From NCBI GenBank assembly GCA_963824545.1, contig CAWGPP010000002.1, positions 419,438-483,437 on the forward strand: a stretch of 64,000 bases of DNA. The letters are read 5' to 3'. Under the pieces are notes generated by a model, which saw only the letters and a list, made by a program, of their open reading frames with translations, was not told where the DNA came from and did no database searches. The stretch comes from Bog-532 sp963824545. GTDB lineage: Bacteria > Actinomycetota > Actinomycetes > Streptosporangiales > Streptosporangiaceae. Both the position numbers and the translations under genes were made by a program. Positions 44,311 to 53,545 of the stretch are shown here, piece after piece. Position 1 is the stretch's first letter. Each line of letters begins with the position of its first letter.

Positions 44311-45975
44311 TTAAACCGTTAACGGGGCGGCTTTCTTGTTCCTGGCCAGTGTCTGCCCCAGCCCGGCCCGGGTGGCCAGGACGAGCAGCCGGTCCTGCGG
44401 CTCGAGCGGGTGGCCGCGGTTCAGTGACCAGTCGAACAGATCGGTGCCCCGCCGCCGCACCGCGAGGACGTGCGTCTCGCCGGGCCGCTCGGCCTCCCCG
44501 ACCCGCCGCCCGTCCAGCTCGGTCCCCGCCTGGACCTGGACGTCCGCGATGAGCAGCACGTGCCGGCCGACCGGGATCGTCCGCAGCACCTGGTGCTCCA
44601 GCATCGCGGCGGCGAACGCCGGGGCGGCCAGGTAGGAGACGCTGCGCGACACCGTGTTGCCGATCATCTTCTGCACCCGCTCGGCCAGGTCGTCGTCGTA
44701 CAGCCGCAGCACGATGCGCAGGTCGGCGCGGAGCGCCCGGGCGTGCAGCGCGGCCTCCAGGTTGACCTCGTCGCTGCTGGTCACCGAGACCAGGGCAATG
44801 CTCGTCTTCAGGCTCGCCGCGCGCAGCGTCTCCTCGCGATGGATCTCCCCGATGACGACCTGCACCCCGAGACGACGCGCGAACGCCACCCCGGCGGCCT
44901 CCGGGTCCCGGTCGATGCCGACCACCCCGACGCCCAGGTCGTGCAGCTGGCCCACCACCCGCATGCCGACCCGGCCGAGCCCGACCACGATCACGTGGCC
45001 GGTGGCCGACGGGCGGTTCTGCCGGATCGAGCCGGTCAGCCGGGCCCCCACGATCACGGCCGTCGCGAACGGCACGAACACCATGCCGTCGAAGGTGAGC
45101 ATGAACTGCGCGACCTTCTCCGGGCCGCCGAGCGCCGGGTTGGTCAGCGCCGCCCCGGCCGTGTCCAGCATGGCCAGGTACAGCGCGTTGTCCCACCGGT
45201 ACCCGGCGCCGGCCACCAGCAGCGCGAAACCGGCGACGAGCACGGCGAACAGGCACGCGAAGCCCAGGCCGAGCCGGTGCCACACCAGCCCGCGCAACGT
45301 CCCGGCCGCGGCCTGCAGCGCGTTACGCCGGCGGGCCAGCGGGTCACGCGGTGTCCCGTCGGCGACGGCCAGCACCAGATCGGCGTTCTGCTCGTCCCGG
45401 GGCAGCAGCCGGGGCGCGCTGGAGGTGCTGGAGGCGGCCAGCCCGCAGAGCACCTGGTTCGGGTCCGCGTCCTCCCGCCGCGCCACGTACAGGGTCCGCC
45501 CGGACACCCGGACGTGGCTGGGGGCCGGCTCCCCTAAAGCGGCGGCGGCGAACGACGGCGCGGACATCGCCGTGCCGACCAGCACGGCGCAGTCCGGGAA
45601 GTACGCGCGCACCTGGTCCCCGAGGCCGGGGCTGAAGACCGCGAGCACGAGCCGGATGTCCGGGCTCAGCTCCCGGGCGCGCAGCGCCGCGTGAAAGTTG
45701 CCCACGTCGTCCTGGCGCAGCAGGGCCAGCGCCCGGGCCGAGGTGATCTGGGCGTCGGCGAACGCCTGGCTGGTCAGCTCGTCCCGCTCGATCACCCGGA
45801 CCCCGGCCAGCCGGTCGATCTCCGGCCCGTGGTTCCGCCGCTTCGACGCCAGGATGACGGTCACCCGCTCCCGGTAACGGGTGGTGAGCTCCTGGGCGAC
45901 ACGGTAGGCGAGCTTGTCATCACCGCAGATGACGAGGTGTCCCTCGGACGCGCGAAAACGCGCAACGGGTGGCAT
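44311..45975 (-). CDS. RCK/TrkA-N NAD-binding membrane protein
   Basis: 554 residues. Two TrkA-N Rossmann domains, one at the N-terminus ('GHLVICGDDKLAYRVAQELT') and one after the membrane part ('GHVIVVGLGRVGMRVVGQLH'), flanking two or more membrane helices (~residues 230-320, 'LGFACLFAVLVAGFALLVAG'). A C-terminal TrkA-C-like region follows. The selectivity filter TVGYG of K+ channels is absent, so ion passage is not shown; it may gate or regulate a transporter. A -10 (TAGGAT, 45982-45987) is 6 nt before ATG 45975: a leaderless promoter. Confidence 0.85.
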   Translation of the reverse strand: MPPVARFRASEGHLVICGDDKLAYRVAQELTTRYRERVTVILASKRRNHGPEIDRLAGVRVIERDELTSQAFADAQITSARALALLRQDDVGNFHAALRARELSPDIRLVLAVFSPGLGDQVRAYFPDCAVLVGTAMSAPSFAAAALGEPAPSHVRVSGRTLYVARREDADPNQVLCGLAASSTSSAPRLLPRDEQNADLVLAVADGTPRDPLARRRNALQAAAGTLRGLVWHRLGLGFACLFAVLVAGFALLVAGAGYRWDNALYLAMLDTAGAALTNPALGGPEKVAQFMLTFDGMVFVPFATAVIVGARLTGSIRQNRPSATGHVIVVGLGRVGMRVVGQLHDLGVGVVGIDRDPEAAGVAFARRLGVQVVIGEIHREETLRAASLKTSIALVSVTSSDEVNLEAALHARALRADLRIVLRLYDDDLAERVQKMIGNTVSRSVSYLAAPAFAAAMLEHQVLRTIPVGRHVLLIADVQVQAGTELDGRRVGEAERPGETHVLAVRRRGTDLFDWSLNRGHPLEPQDRLLVLATRAGLGQTLARNKKAAPLTV

Positions 45976-45981
45976 GGCGTG

Positions 45982-45987
45982 ATCCTA
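45982..45987 (-). promoter_or_regulatory. -10 box of the RCK gene, leaderless layout
   Basis: TAGGAT on the minus strand, 6 nt before ATG 45975; same arrangement as at 10124, 14762 and 15870. Confidence 0.55.
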
Positions 45988-46040
45988 GCCAAACAGCCGG
46001 ACGGGCCACCGTGCCGCCTCCGCCTCCCGTGCCGCCCCAG

Positions 46041-46147
46041 CTGATGTAGGCAGCGTTCTCAGGGAATAGCCCTGACTACGATGCTTACATTTTCGCAGCT
46101 TCCGCCGAGAGGTGATAACAGCAAGAAGCGGACCCCTCGCTGGGCGG
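46041..46147 (+). ncRNA. Candidate structured element, copy B (partner at 4841-4946)
   Basis: Stem 1: TGTAGGCAGCGT (46045-46056) pairs with ACGATGCTTACA (46078-46089) with one mismatch and one G-U, enclosing CAGGG-AATAG-CCCTG (46060-46074) identical to copy A. Stem 2: CGCC-GAGA-GGTG (~46103-46114). The conserved GGTGATAACAGCAAGAAGCG is at ~46111-46130, then AGCG/CGCT as stem 3 and CGCTGGG as in copy A. Sits between two divergent genes, just before the promoter at 46151. Confidence 0.55.
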
Positions 46148-46150
46148 CGA

Positions 46151-46179
46151 CTGACTCCGCCGAACGCAGCGAGTATGCT
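46151..46179 (+). promoter_or_regulatory. Promoter of the DUF1707 gene
   Basis: -35 CTGACT (46151-46156), 17-bp spacer, -10 TATGCT (46174-46179); start codon 40 bp further on. Confidence 0.65.
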
Positions 46180-46219
46180 GAACTGTTACCAGGGCTAGGC
46201 CACGGGAAGGCCCGGATAT

Positions 46220-46681
46220 ATGACGACAGACGACGGGATTCGCGCTTCAGATCGCGACCGGGAAAGCGCCGTTGAGATTCTCCGTGACGCCTACACCGCG
46301 GGCCGGCTGAATCTGGACGAGTTCGACGAGCGGACGACCACCGCGTACGCCGCGAAAACCTGGGGTGATCTGCGCGAACTGACGTCTGACCTGCCCGCGG
46401 AGCCGAAGCTGGGCACGGACCTGCAGATCCCGGCGCCGACGCCGAAGATCGTTGATGCCCCTGCGCCGTACCAGTCCCGGCGGCTGCCTTTCATCCCGCT
46501 GCTGCCCATCGCCCTGGTCTGGCTCGTGGTGGCGGCTGCGTCGCACGCCCCCGCGATGATCATCCCCATCGTGCTGCTGTGCATCCTGTCGGTGCGGGTG
46601 GCCGGCTGGCGGCGCCATCACCCGCGCCGGGAACCGGACCCGCGGGTTCCGCAGGCGCCGCGCGCCGACGACGCCGCGTGA
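46220..46681 (+). CDS. DUF1707 (SHOCT-like) membrane protein
   Basis: 153 residues. N-terminal DUF1707 domain: 'IRASDRDRESAVEILRDAYT' then 'GRLNLDEFDERTTTAYAAKT' and 'DLRELTSDLP' (residues ~6-60). Then a Pro-rich linker and two membrane helices ('FIPLLPIALVWLVVAAASHA', 'MIIPIVLLCILSVRVAGW'). Widespread in actinobacteria; role unknown. ATG 46220 has GGGAAGG upstream. Confidence 0.88.
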   Translation: MTTDDGIRASDRDRESAVEILRDAYTAGRLNLDEFDERTTTAYAAKTWGDLRELTSDLPAEPKLGTDLQIPAPTPKIVDAPAPYQSRRLPFIPLLPIALVWLVVAAASHAPAMIIPIVLLCILSVRVAGWRRHHPRREPDPRVPQAPRADDAA

Positions 46682-47031
46682 CGCCTGCACTCCGCGCGGC
46701 GGTGTAAAGCACGCATCGAGATCGTTACCAGCGTTGATTGGTGAATTATTGCCGGATGCTGACGAAACTGTGCCTGGTTCGCTTGCGCCGCCGAACCTCA
46801 CTACCGTTAGTTTGGGCACGCACAACCGCTCAAAGTCCGCTGGAAGGTCGCTGAGAATCGAACCTGCCGACGACCGGCTGCGCCGAAATCTAGTACCGTC
46901 GTTGCGGGAACCCGTCATGACCGGGACATCTGCGGGTATGGCGTGCCGAGCCGAGCCTGCGGGCCCGGGCCGGAAGGCGTACGTTACATCGACGTCACGC
47001 AGCTCGATGGCGAAGGAACTCGGGAGACCTG
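46682..47031. other. Intergenic region
   Basis: 350 bp, more AT-rich than the surroundings near 46725-46760. Nothing recognisable beyond possible -10-like boxes (e.g. TAGTAC near 46892). A GAATCGAACC string resembles a minus-strand tRNA T-loop, but its stem does not pair. Confidence 0.5.
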
Positions 47032-48753
47032 TTGCCTGATGTAACCGCTGGAGGAGGCCCCGCGGGCACGGCAGCCGACTCGGTGGGGCAGGACGCCCCG
47101 GAGGGCGCCACCACGGTCTCCGCAGCCATAGCCACAGCCACGGGCGCGGACCTGGGGCGGGCACGGCGAGCCCGGAGCGGGGCGCGCGCGCTGCTGGCCG
47201 CACACTGGCAGTTCGGCATCGTCCTCACCGTCGCCGCCGCCCTGCGGTGCGTGGTCATGCTCGGCTACCCGCCCATCCTGTGGTACAGCGACTCCTACAA
47301 CTACATCGCCGACGCGGTCAGCCGGATCCCCGATGTGGTCCGGGCCAGTGGTTATCCGCTCTTCCTGCTCGTCCTGCTGCCGTTCCACAGCCTGACCCTG
47401 ATCGCCGCGCTGCAGGCGCTCATGGGCCTGGGCATGGGAGCGGTCATCTACGCGGTGCTCCGGCACCGCGGGCTGCCCTGGTGGGGGGCGACCCTGCCCG
47501 CCCTGCCGGTGCTGTTCGACGTGTACGAGATGCAGCTTGAGCACATGGTGATGTCCGATGTGCTGTTCATCTTCCTCATCACCGTCGCGCTGGCCCTGCT
47601 GTGCTGGTCGGACCGCCCGCCCGTCGCGGTGTGCGCCGTCGCCGGGCTGATGATCGGCTACGCGGCACTCGTCAGGACCGTGGGCCAGCCGCTGCTGATC
47701 GTCGTCGTGGTGGCCCTGCTGCTGCGCCGGGTCAGCTGGAAACGGGTGGCGCCGCTGCTGGTGGCGGGCATCGCGCCGATCGCCGGCTACATGATCTGGT
47801 ACCACGGTTTCTACGGCCAGTACGCCCTGGACGGCTCCAGCGGCACGTTCCTGTACAGCCGGGTCAGCAGCTTCGCGGAGTGCTCGAAGATGCAGCTCCC
47901 GGCGCGGCTCACGGTCCTGTGCGACCCGCGGCCGCCGTCGCAGCGGCCCAACTCACAGGAATACCTGTGGTCCACCTCGACGCCGCTGTTCACGGCCAGC
48001 AACCACAACCAGTTCTCCCAGCATGCCAACAGCCTGGCCGGCGGGTTCGCCAAGGACGCTATCCTGTCCCAGCCGCTGGCCTACGCCGACGTCGTGCTGC
48101 GGGACACCGCGCGCGAGTTCACCTGGACGCGCACCCAGTCCAACCTGACCGGGTCCGGCCCTTCCTTCCAGTTCCAGTCGGCCGTCACCCCGCTGACCAA
48201 GAACAACACGCTGTGGTGGGTGCTGTACTACCGGCAGGACAGGGACGGGCTGCTGCGCTACGCGGGCCCGGGCATGGGCCAGCCGACGGCGGTGAAACCG
48301 TTCTCCAGCTTCCTGGTCGGCTACGAGAAGGTCTTTTACCTGCGCGGCACGTTGCTGGGCGTCATCTTGCTGCTGGGCGCGGGTGGCGTCATCGCCCGCT
48401 GGCGGCGGTGGGGCGGCGTGACGCTGCTGCCGTGGGCCGTGGCCATCGTGCTGGTCGTGCTGCCGCCGATGACGGCCGGCTTCAGCTACCGGTACGTGAT
48501 CGCGGCCACGCCGGCCGCATGCCTGGCCGCCGGGCTGGCGCTGACCCGCGAGCCGCGCACCTCACGGAAGGCGGCCCGCGCCGCCCTGGCCTCAGCCTCA
48601 GCCGGGCCTGGCCCGGCTTTGCCCGAGACGGCCGCCTCCGACGTGGCCGCCTCCGATATGGCCGGGGCCGGCACGCCAGCGGCCGATGTGGCCAGGTCCG
48701 ATGAGGCCGGGACCGACGCGGCCCGCGGCCTGGGCGCCGAACCGGCTCAGTGA
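47032..48753 (+). CDS. Multi-pass membrane protein, glycosyltransferase (GT-C)-like
   Basis: 573 residues with roughly ten or more membrane helices ('IVLTVAAALRCVVMLGYPPI', 'GYPLFLLVLLPFHSLTLIAA', 'MVMSDVLFIFLITVALALLC'). The acidic-aromatic stretch after helix 1 ('YSDSYNYIADA') and the large loop (~residues 255-380) recall GT-C lipid-linked glycosyltransferases, but the diagnostic motif is not clear. Start TTG 47032 (GGGAGACC upstream) is uncertain; a later GTG is possible. Ala/Asp-rich tail. Its 3' end overlaps pgl on the other strand by 7 bp. Confidence 0.75.
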   Translation: MPDVTAGGGPAGTAADSVGQDAPEGATTVSAAIATATGADLGRARRARSGARALLAAHWQFGIVLTVAAALRCVVMLGYPPILWYSDSYNYIADAVSRIPDVVRASGYPLFLLVLLPFHSLTLIAALQALMGLGMGAVIYAVLRHRGLPWWGATLPALPVLFDVYEMQLEHMVMSDVLFIFLITVALALLCWSDRPPVAVCAVAGLMIGYAALVRTVGQPLLIVVVVALLLRRVSWKRVAPLLVAGIAPIAGYMIWYHGFYGQYALDGSSGTFLYSRVSSFAECSKMQLPARLTVLCDPRPPSQRPNSQEYLWSTSTPLFTASNHNQFSQHANSLAGGFAKDAILSQPLAYADVVLRDTAREFTWTRTQSNLTGSGPSFQFQSAVTPLTKNNTLWWVLYYRQDRDGLLRYAGPGMGQPTAVKPFSSFLVGYEKVFYLRGTLLGVILLLGAGGVIARWRRWGGVTLLPWAVAIVLVVLPPMTAGFSYRYVIAATPAACLAAGLALTREPRTSRKAARAALASASAGPGPALPETAASDVAASDMAGAGTPAADVARSDEAGTDAARGLGAEPAQ

Positions 48754-49526
48754 GCCGCCGGCCGGCCGATCCCACCCGGTACCTGGTCGGCCGCCGCGCT
48801 GTCCAGCAGGAAGAGCGTGCGCTGCCGCCCCCGCGCTCCCGCGGCCGGCACCGGCACCGGGCCGGTCCCTGACAGCGCCAGCGCGACCGCGTCGGCTTTC
48901 TCCTGCCCGGAGGCCAGGATCCAGATCTCCCTGGCGGCGTTGATCGACGGCAGGGTCAGCGAGAGCCGCGTCGGCGGTGGTTTCGGGGCGCCACGGACCG
49001 CGACCACCGGCCGGTCGTCGGACAGCGCCGGCAGGCCGGGGAACAGCGACGCGATGTGCCCCTCCGGGCCGATGCCCAGCATCAGGACGTCAAACGAGGG
49101 AACCGGGCCGTGATCTTCCGGCTGGGTCGCCTCCCGCAGCCAGACCGCGTAACGGGCCGCCGCCGCCTCCGGGTCGTCGCCGTCCGGGCCGTCCGAGGGC
49201 GGCATCGGGTGCACCCGCGCCGGATCGACGTCGACGTGGTCGAGCAGGGCGTCGCGCGCCCCGGTCTCGTTCCGTTCCTTGTCCCCGGACGGCAGGAACC
49301 GCTCGTCACCCCACCAGACGTCCACGTGCCGCCAGTCCACCGCATCCCGGGCCGGGGCGGCCGCGAGCTCGGAGAGCACGGCGGTGCCGATGCCGCCCCC
49401 GGTGAGCACCACGGACGCGGCGCCGCGCGCCGCGGCCGCGTCGACCAGCCGGGTGACCAGCCGGGCCGCCACCGCCTTGGCCAGCAGGGAAGCGTCCCGG
49501 TGGACGATGACCTCGGGCGCGCTCAC
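48747..49526 (-). CDS. pgl: 6-phosphogluconolactonase
   Basis: 259 residues. 'SVVLTGGGIGTAVLSELAAA' and 'WRHVDVWWGDERFLPSGDKE' (substrate site) plus 'VLMLGIGPEGHIASLFPGLP' with the catalytic His. Hydrolyses 6-phosphogluconolactone in the oxidative pentose-phosphate pathway. GTG 49526 overlaps the opcA stop by 4 bp. Last gene of tkt-tal-zwf-opcA-pgl. Confidence 0.95.
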   Translation of the reverse strand: MSAPEVIVHRDASLLAKAVAARLVTRLVDAAAARGAASVVLTGGGIGTAVLSELAAAPARDAVDWRHVDVWWGDERFLPSGDKERNETGARDALLDHVDVDPARVHPMPPSDGPDGDDPEAAAARYAVWLREATQPEDHGPVPSFDVLMLGIGPEGHIASLFPGLPALSDDRPVVAVRGAPKPPPTRLSLTLPSINAAREIWILASGQEKADAVALALSGTGPVPVPAAGARGRQRTLFLLDSAAADQVPGGIGRPAAH

Positions 49527-50635
49527 TGGTTCGCGATCTCCTGTTCGGACTCCACGCCCGTCTCGCCCTCGTCGGCGTCCATGGCCTCCGTGGCCGCCGC
49601 GGCGGCCACGCCCGGCTCGGGCGCGTTCGCCTCGACCTGGGCCGCGAGACGCTGTTCCCCGGTGATCCCGGCCGTCGCCGCCGCGTGCGGGGCCTCCAGC
49701 GTGAAGGCGTCGGCGTCGGCCTCATCGCTGGTCCGCGCGTCGCTGAACAGCCAGGCCAGCGACTCCGCGTAGACGTCGTCGGGGTCGAGCCGCCGCAGCT
49801 CCTCGGCGAGCAGTTCGGCCTGGTCCCGCCGGTGCAGGGCGACCCGCCGGTCCGGCTCACTGGTCTTGGACAGCGTGGCGGTGCGGCCGTCGTACCGGCT
49901 GATGGCGATCCGGCCGTCCTCGACCTCGAACCGCGCGTCGGTGATGCCCGGGCCGCCGGACGCCGCGCGCCGTACCGGTATGCCGAGCCGCAGCGACAGC
50001 CAGGCCGCGAGCATGTCACCGCTCGGGTTGTCCCGCTCCGCCAGCACCTCACCGCGGATGACCGGCGGGTGCGGCACGTCGAACGTCGCCGCGAGCAGCG
50101 TGCGCCACGGGGTGAGCCGGGTCCAGCTGAAGTCGGTGTCGCCGGGCTTGTAGACGTCGGCCAGCATGGCCAGCGTGCCCTGGACGGTGTCGGCGGACGC
50201 GGAGTCGGTCACCCGGCGCTGCGCCAGCGCGCCGAGCGGGCTCTCCGACGGGACCGGCGGCGGCTGGCCGGGCCACCAGGTCACGACCGGGACGTCCGGC
50301 ACGAGCAGCGGCGCGAGCACCGAGTCGGCGTGCTGCCCGACCGCGCCGTACATCCGCAGCAGGATCGTCTCGCCGGGGCCCGTCTCGCCCACCCTGATTT
50401 CGGCGTCCAGCCGCGAGTCCGCGTTCGGCCGGCGGGTGATCACGCCGATCACCCGGCACGGATGCTCGCGGGCGGCCTGGTTCGCGGCGCGCATCGCGTC
50501 GTACTGCGCGGCCTCGCTGGTCTCCACGATCAGCGTGAGCACCATGCCCAGTGCGGCGCCGCCGAGACGGCGCCGGGCCTCGGTCATGGCCTCGTAGATC
50601 GCGTTGGTGCTGGTGTCGGTCAGGTCGATCGTCAT
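49523..50635 (-). CDS. opcA: Glucose-6-phosphate dehydrogenase assembly protein OpcA
   Basis: 370 residues. OpcA-family pattern: 'LVPDVPVVTWWPGQPPPVPS', 'RVTDSASADTV', 'DTDFSWTRLTPWRTLLAATF', 'RLDPDDVYAESL'. OpcA partners Zwf in actinobacteria and cyanobacteria. ATG 50635 has GAGGAACG; 37 bp after zwf. The C-terminus is acidic low complexity. Confidence 0.95.
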   Translation of the reverse strand: MTIDLTDTSTNAIYEAMTEARRRLGGAALGMVLTLIVETSEAAQYDAMRAANQAAREHPCRVIGVITRRPNADSRLDAEIRVGETGPGETILLRMYGAVGQHADSVLAPLLVPDVPVVTWWPGQPPPVPSESPLGALAQRRVTDSASADTVQGTLAMLADVYKPGDTDFSWTRLTPWRTLLAATFDVPHPPVIRGEVLAERDNPSGDMLAAWLSLRLGIPVRRAASGGPGITDARFEVEDGRIAISRYDGRTATLSKTSEPDRRVALHRRDQAELLAEELRRLDPDDVYAESLAWLFSDARTSDEADADAFTLEAPHAAATAGITGEQRLAAQVEANAPEPGVAAAAATEAMDADEGETGVESEQEIANQ

Positions 50636-50672
50636 CGTCGTTCCTCGCTGGGTTCGCTCGCTCGCTCACCGG

Positions 50673-52310
50673 CTAGAGCCGTCGCCAGGCGCGGCCGTCG
50701 CGGGCCATCAGCGCGTCCGCGGAGGCGGGCCCGGAGGTCCCCGCCGGGTACTGGTCCGGCTTGGTGTACTCCGCCCAGAACTCCTCGATCGGGTCGAGGA
50801 TGCGCCACGACAGCTCGACCTCCTCCTGGCGGGGGAACAGCGGCGGGTCGCCGATGAGCACGTCGAGCAGCAGCCTCTCGTACGCCTCCGGGCTGGATTC
50901 GGTGAACGACTCGCCGTAGGCGAAGTCCATGTTCACGTCGCGGACTTCCATCGCCGAGCCGGGCACCTTGGAGCCGAACCGCACCGTCACGCCCTCGTCC
51001 GGCTGCACCCGGATCACCAGCGCGTTCTGCCCGAGTTCCTTGGTGTCGGTGGCGGAGAACGGCAGGTGCGGCGCACGCTGGAACATCATCGCGATCTCCG
51101 TCATCCGGCGCGGCAGCCGTTTGCCGGCCCGCAGGTAGAACGGCACGCCGGCCCACCGCCGGGTGCCCACCCCCAGCCTGATCGCGGCGTAGGTCTCGGT
51201 CCGGGAGTCGGGCGGGATGCCGTCCTCCTCCAGGAAGCCGCGCACCGGCTGGCCGCCCTGCCAGCCGGCCGCGTACTGGCCGCGCGCGGTGCCGGTGGCC
51301 AGGTCCGGAGGCAGCCGGACGGCCGACAGCACCTTCTCCTTCTCCGCCCGCAGCGAGTCCGCGTCGAACGCGACCGGCTCCTCCATCGCGGTCAGCGCCA
51401 GCAGCTGGAGCAGGTGGTTCTGGATGACGTCACGCGCGGCGCCGATGCCGTCGTAGTAGCCGGCCCGGCCGCCGATGCCGATGTCCTCGGCCATCGTGAT
51501 CTGCACGTGGTCGACGTACCCCCGGCTCCAGATCGGCTCGTACATCGTGTTCGCGAAGCGCAGCGCGAGGATGTTCTGGACGGTTTCCTTGCCCAGGTAG
51601 TGGTCGATGCGAAACACCGACTCGGGCGGGAAGACCTCGGCCAGCGTGTCGTTCAGCTCGCGCGCGCTCTTCAGGTCGTGCCCGAACGGCTTCTCGATGA
51701 CCACCCGGCGCCATGGCCGGCGATCCGACCAGGCCGGCCGGCCGTCCGGCGGGATGTAGCTGTCCGGGTCGGACAGCCCGGACCGCTTGAGCTGCTTCAC
51801 GACCACCGGGAACGCCCTCGGCGGGATCGACAGGTAGAACGCGTAGTTGCCGCCGGTGCTCCGCTCGGCGTCCAGGCTGCGCACGGTCTCGGCCAGGGTG
51901 TCGAACGCGGCGTCGTCGTCGAACGCGCCCTGGACAAACCGGACACCTTCGCTGACCTGCTGCCAGACCGTGTCCCTGAACGGGGTCCGCGCGTGCTCCT
52001 TGACCGCCTGGTAGGTGAGCTGGGCGAAGTCCTCATCTTCCCAGTCCCGCCGGGCGAAGCCGACCAGCGAGAACCCGGGCGGCAGCAGGCCCCGGTTGGC
52101 CAGGTCGTAGATGGCCGGCAGCAGCTTCTTGCGGGCCAGGTCGCCCGTCACGCCGAACATGACCAGCACGCTGGGGCCGGCCACCCGGGGAATACGCCGG
52201 TCACGCGGATCCCGCAGCGGGTTCTCCAGCGTCAGCGAATCCCGGAGTTCCGCGGGATTGGCCGGCGCGGGCCCGCGGCCGCCCGGGGCTGACGTCACTG
52301 ACTCGGTCAC
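50673..52310 (-). CDS. zwf: Glucose-6-phosphate 1-dehydrogenase
   Basis: 545 residues. NADP site 'VLVMFGVTGDLARKKLLPAI' and active-site 'FRIDHYLGKETVQNILALRF' with Asp-His. 'VVIEKPFGHDLKSARELNDT' is the substrate-binding EKPxG motif. First step of the oxidative pentose-phosphate pathway, making NADPH. GTG 52310 has GGGAGAATC. 76 bp after tal. Confidence 0.97.
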   Translation of the reverse strand: MTESVTSAPGGRGPAPANPAELRDSLTLENPLRDPRDRRIPRVAGPSVLVMFGVTGDLARKKLLPAIYDLANRGLLPPGFSLVGFARRDWEDEDFAQLTYQAVKEHARTPFRDTVWQQVSEGVRFVQGAFDDDAAFDTLAETVRSLDAERSTGGNYAFYLSIPPRAFPVVVKQLKRSGLSDPDSYIPPDGRPAWSDRRPWRRVVIEKPFGHDLKSARELNDTLAEVFPPESVFRIDHYLGKETVQNILALRFANTMYEPIWSRGYVDHVQITMAEDIGIGGRAGYYDGIGAARDVIQNHLLQLLALTAMEEPVAFDADSLRAEKEKVLSAVRLPPDLATGTARGQYAAGWQGGQPVRGFLEEDGIPPDSRTETYAAIRLGVGTRRWAGVPFYLRAGKRLPRRMTEIAMMFQRAPHLPFSATDTKELGQNALVIRVQPDEGVTVRFGSKVPGSAMEVRDVNMDFAYGESFTESSPEAYERLLLDVLIGDPPLFPRQEEVELSWRILDPIEEFWAEYTKPDQYPAGTSGPASADALMARDGRAWRRL

Positions 52311-52386
52311 GATTCTCCCAGTTCCTTCGCTCGGGCTACCGTGGCACCGGGGCGGGCGGCGAGTGACCGCTCGCCGCCCGCTGCCG

Positions 52387-53511
52387 TCAGGTGCTGGTTA
52401 CCTCGTCGAGCTGGCCCTGGACCGTCTCGATGAGCTCATTCCAGGACGCCGCGAACTTCGCCACGCCCTCATCTTCCAGTACCGCGACCACGTCGTCGTA
52501 GGAGATTCCCACTTTCTCGAGGTCGGCGATGACCGTGCGGGAGTCGTCGTAGGTGCCGCGGATCGTGTCACCGCGCAGCCGGCCGTGGTCGGCCATCGCG
52601 TGGATGGTCGCCTCGGGCATCGTGTTCACCGTGTCCGGCGCCACCAGGTCGACCACGTACATGGTGTCGGGGAACGACGGATCCTTGGTGCTGGTGGATG
52701 CCCACAGCGGCCGCTGGACCTGCGCGCCCTTGGCCGTCAGCGCCGCCCACCGCGGGGTGGCGATCCGCTTCTCGTACAGCTCGTAGGCCAGCCGCGCGTT
52801 GGCGATGGCCGCCTTGCCGCGCAGCGCCCTGGCCTCGTCCGTGCCCAGCTTGTCCAGCCGCTTGTCCACCTCGGTGTCTACCCGGCTGACGAAGAACGAG
52901 GCGACCGAGGCGATCTGGGACAGGTCATGGCCCGCGTCAGCCGCCTTCTCCAGCCCGGCCATGTACGCGTCGATGACCGCGTCGTAGCGCTCCAGCGCGA
53001 AGATCAGCGTGACGTTGACGCTGATGCCCTCGGAGATGGCCTGCGTGATCGCGGGCAGGCCCTCCAGCGTCGCCGGGATCTTGATGAACAGGTTCGGCCG
53101 GTCGACCGCCCACCACAGCGCGCGGGCCTCGGCCACCGTCGCCTCGGTCTCCCGGGCCAGCCGGGGGTCCACCTCGAGCGAGACCCGGCCGTCCTTGTGC
53201 CCGGTCTCGTCGTAGGTCGGCCGCAGCACGTCGCACGCCCACCGGATGTCGTACGTGGTGATCGCGCGGACCGCCTCGTCGACCTGGACACGCCGGATGG
53301 CCAGGTCGTGGCACTGATCGTCGTAGGCGGTGCCCTTGCTCAGCGCGGAGGCGAAGATCGTCGGGTTCGACGTCACGCCGATGACGTGATCGTCGCGGAT
53401 GAGCTGCGCCAGGTTGCCGGTGCGCAGCCGCTCCCGGCTGATGTCATCCAGCCAGACCGCCACCCCTTCGGCGGACAGCTGGCCCAGAACGTCTTCTGAC
53501 TGCGAGGTCAT
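52387..53511 (-). CDS. tal: Transaldolase
   Basis: 374 residues from ATG 53511. Schiff-base lysine in 'RPNLFIKIPATLEGLPAITQ'; also 'GVAVWLDDISRERLRTGNLA' and 'VTSNPTIFASALSKG'. Actinobacterial long-form transaldolase. Transfers dihydroxyacetone units between sugar phosphates. 34 bp after tkt. Confidence 0.96.
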   Translation of the reverse strand: MTSQSEDVLGQLSAEGVAVWLDDISRERLRTGNLAQLIRDDHVIGVTSNPTIFASALSKGTAYDDQCHDLAIRRVQVDEAVRAITTYDIRWACDVLRPTYDETGHKDGRVSLEVDPRLARETEATVAEARALWWAVDRPNLFIKIPATLEGLPAITQAISEGISVNVTLIFALERYDAVIDAYMAGLEKAADAGHDLSQIASVASFFVSRVDTEVDKRLDKLGTDEARALRGKAAIANARLAYELYEKRIATPRWAALTAKGAQVQRPLWASTSTKDPSFPDTMYVVDLVAPDTVNTMPEATIHAMADHGRLRGDTIRGTYDDSRTVIADLEKVGISYDDVVAVLEDEGVAKFAASWNELIETVQGQLDEVTST

Positions 53512-53545
53512 GACCTCATCGTTCCTTCCCTTGGGTCGTTCACCC

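Noticed and set aside
46041..46147. Element B as a c-di-AMP (ydaO) riboswitch for the RCK gene
   Set aside because: The ydaO core sequences are absent, a second copy lies near gcvP, and the RCK gene has a leaderless promoter between the element and its start.
46855..46900. Minus-strand tRNA suggested by GAATCGAACC
   Set aside because: The bases flanking the apparent T-loop do not pair as a 5-bp stem, and no acceptor stem can be drawn.
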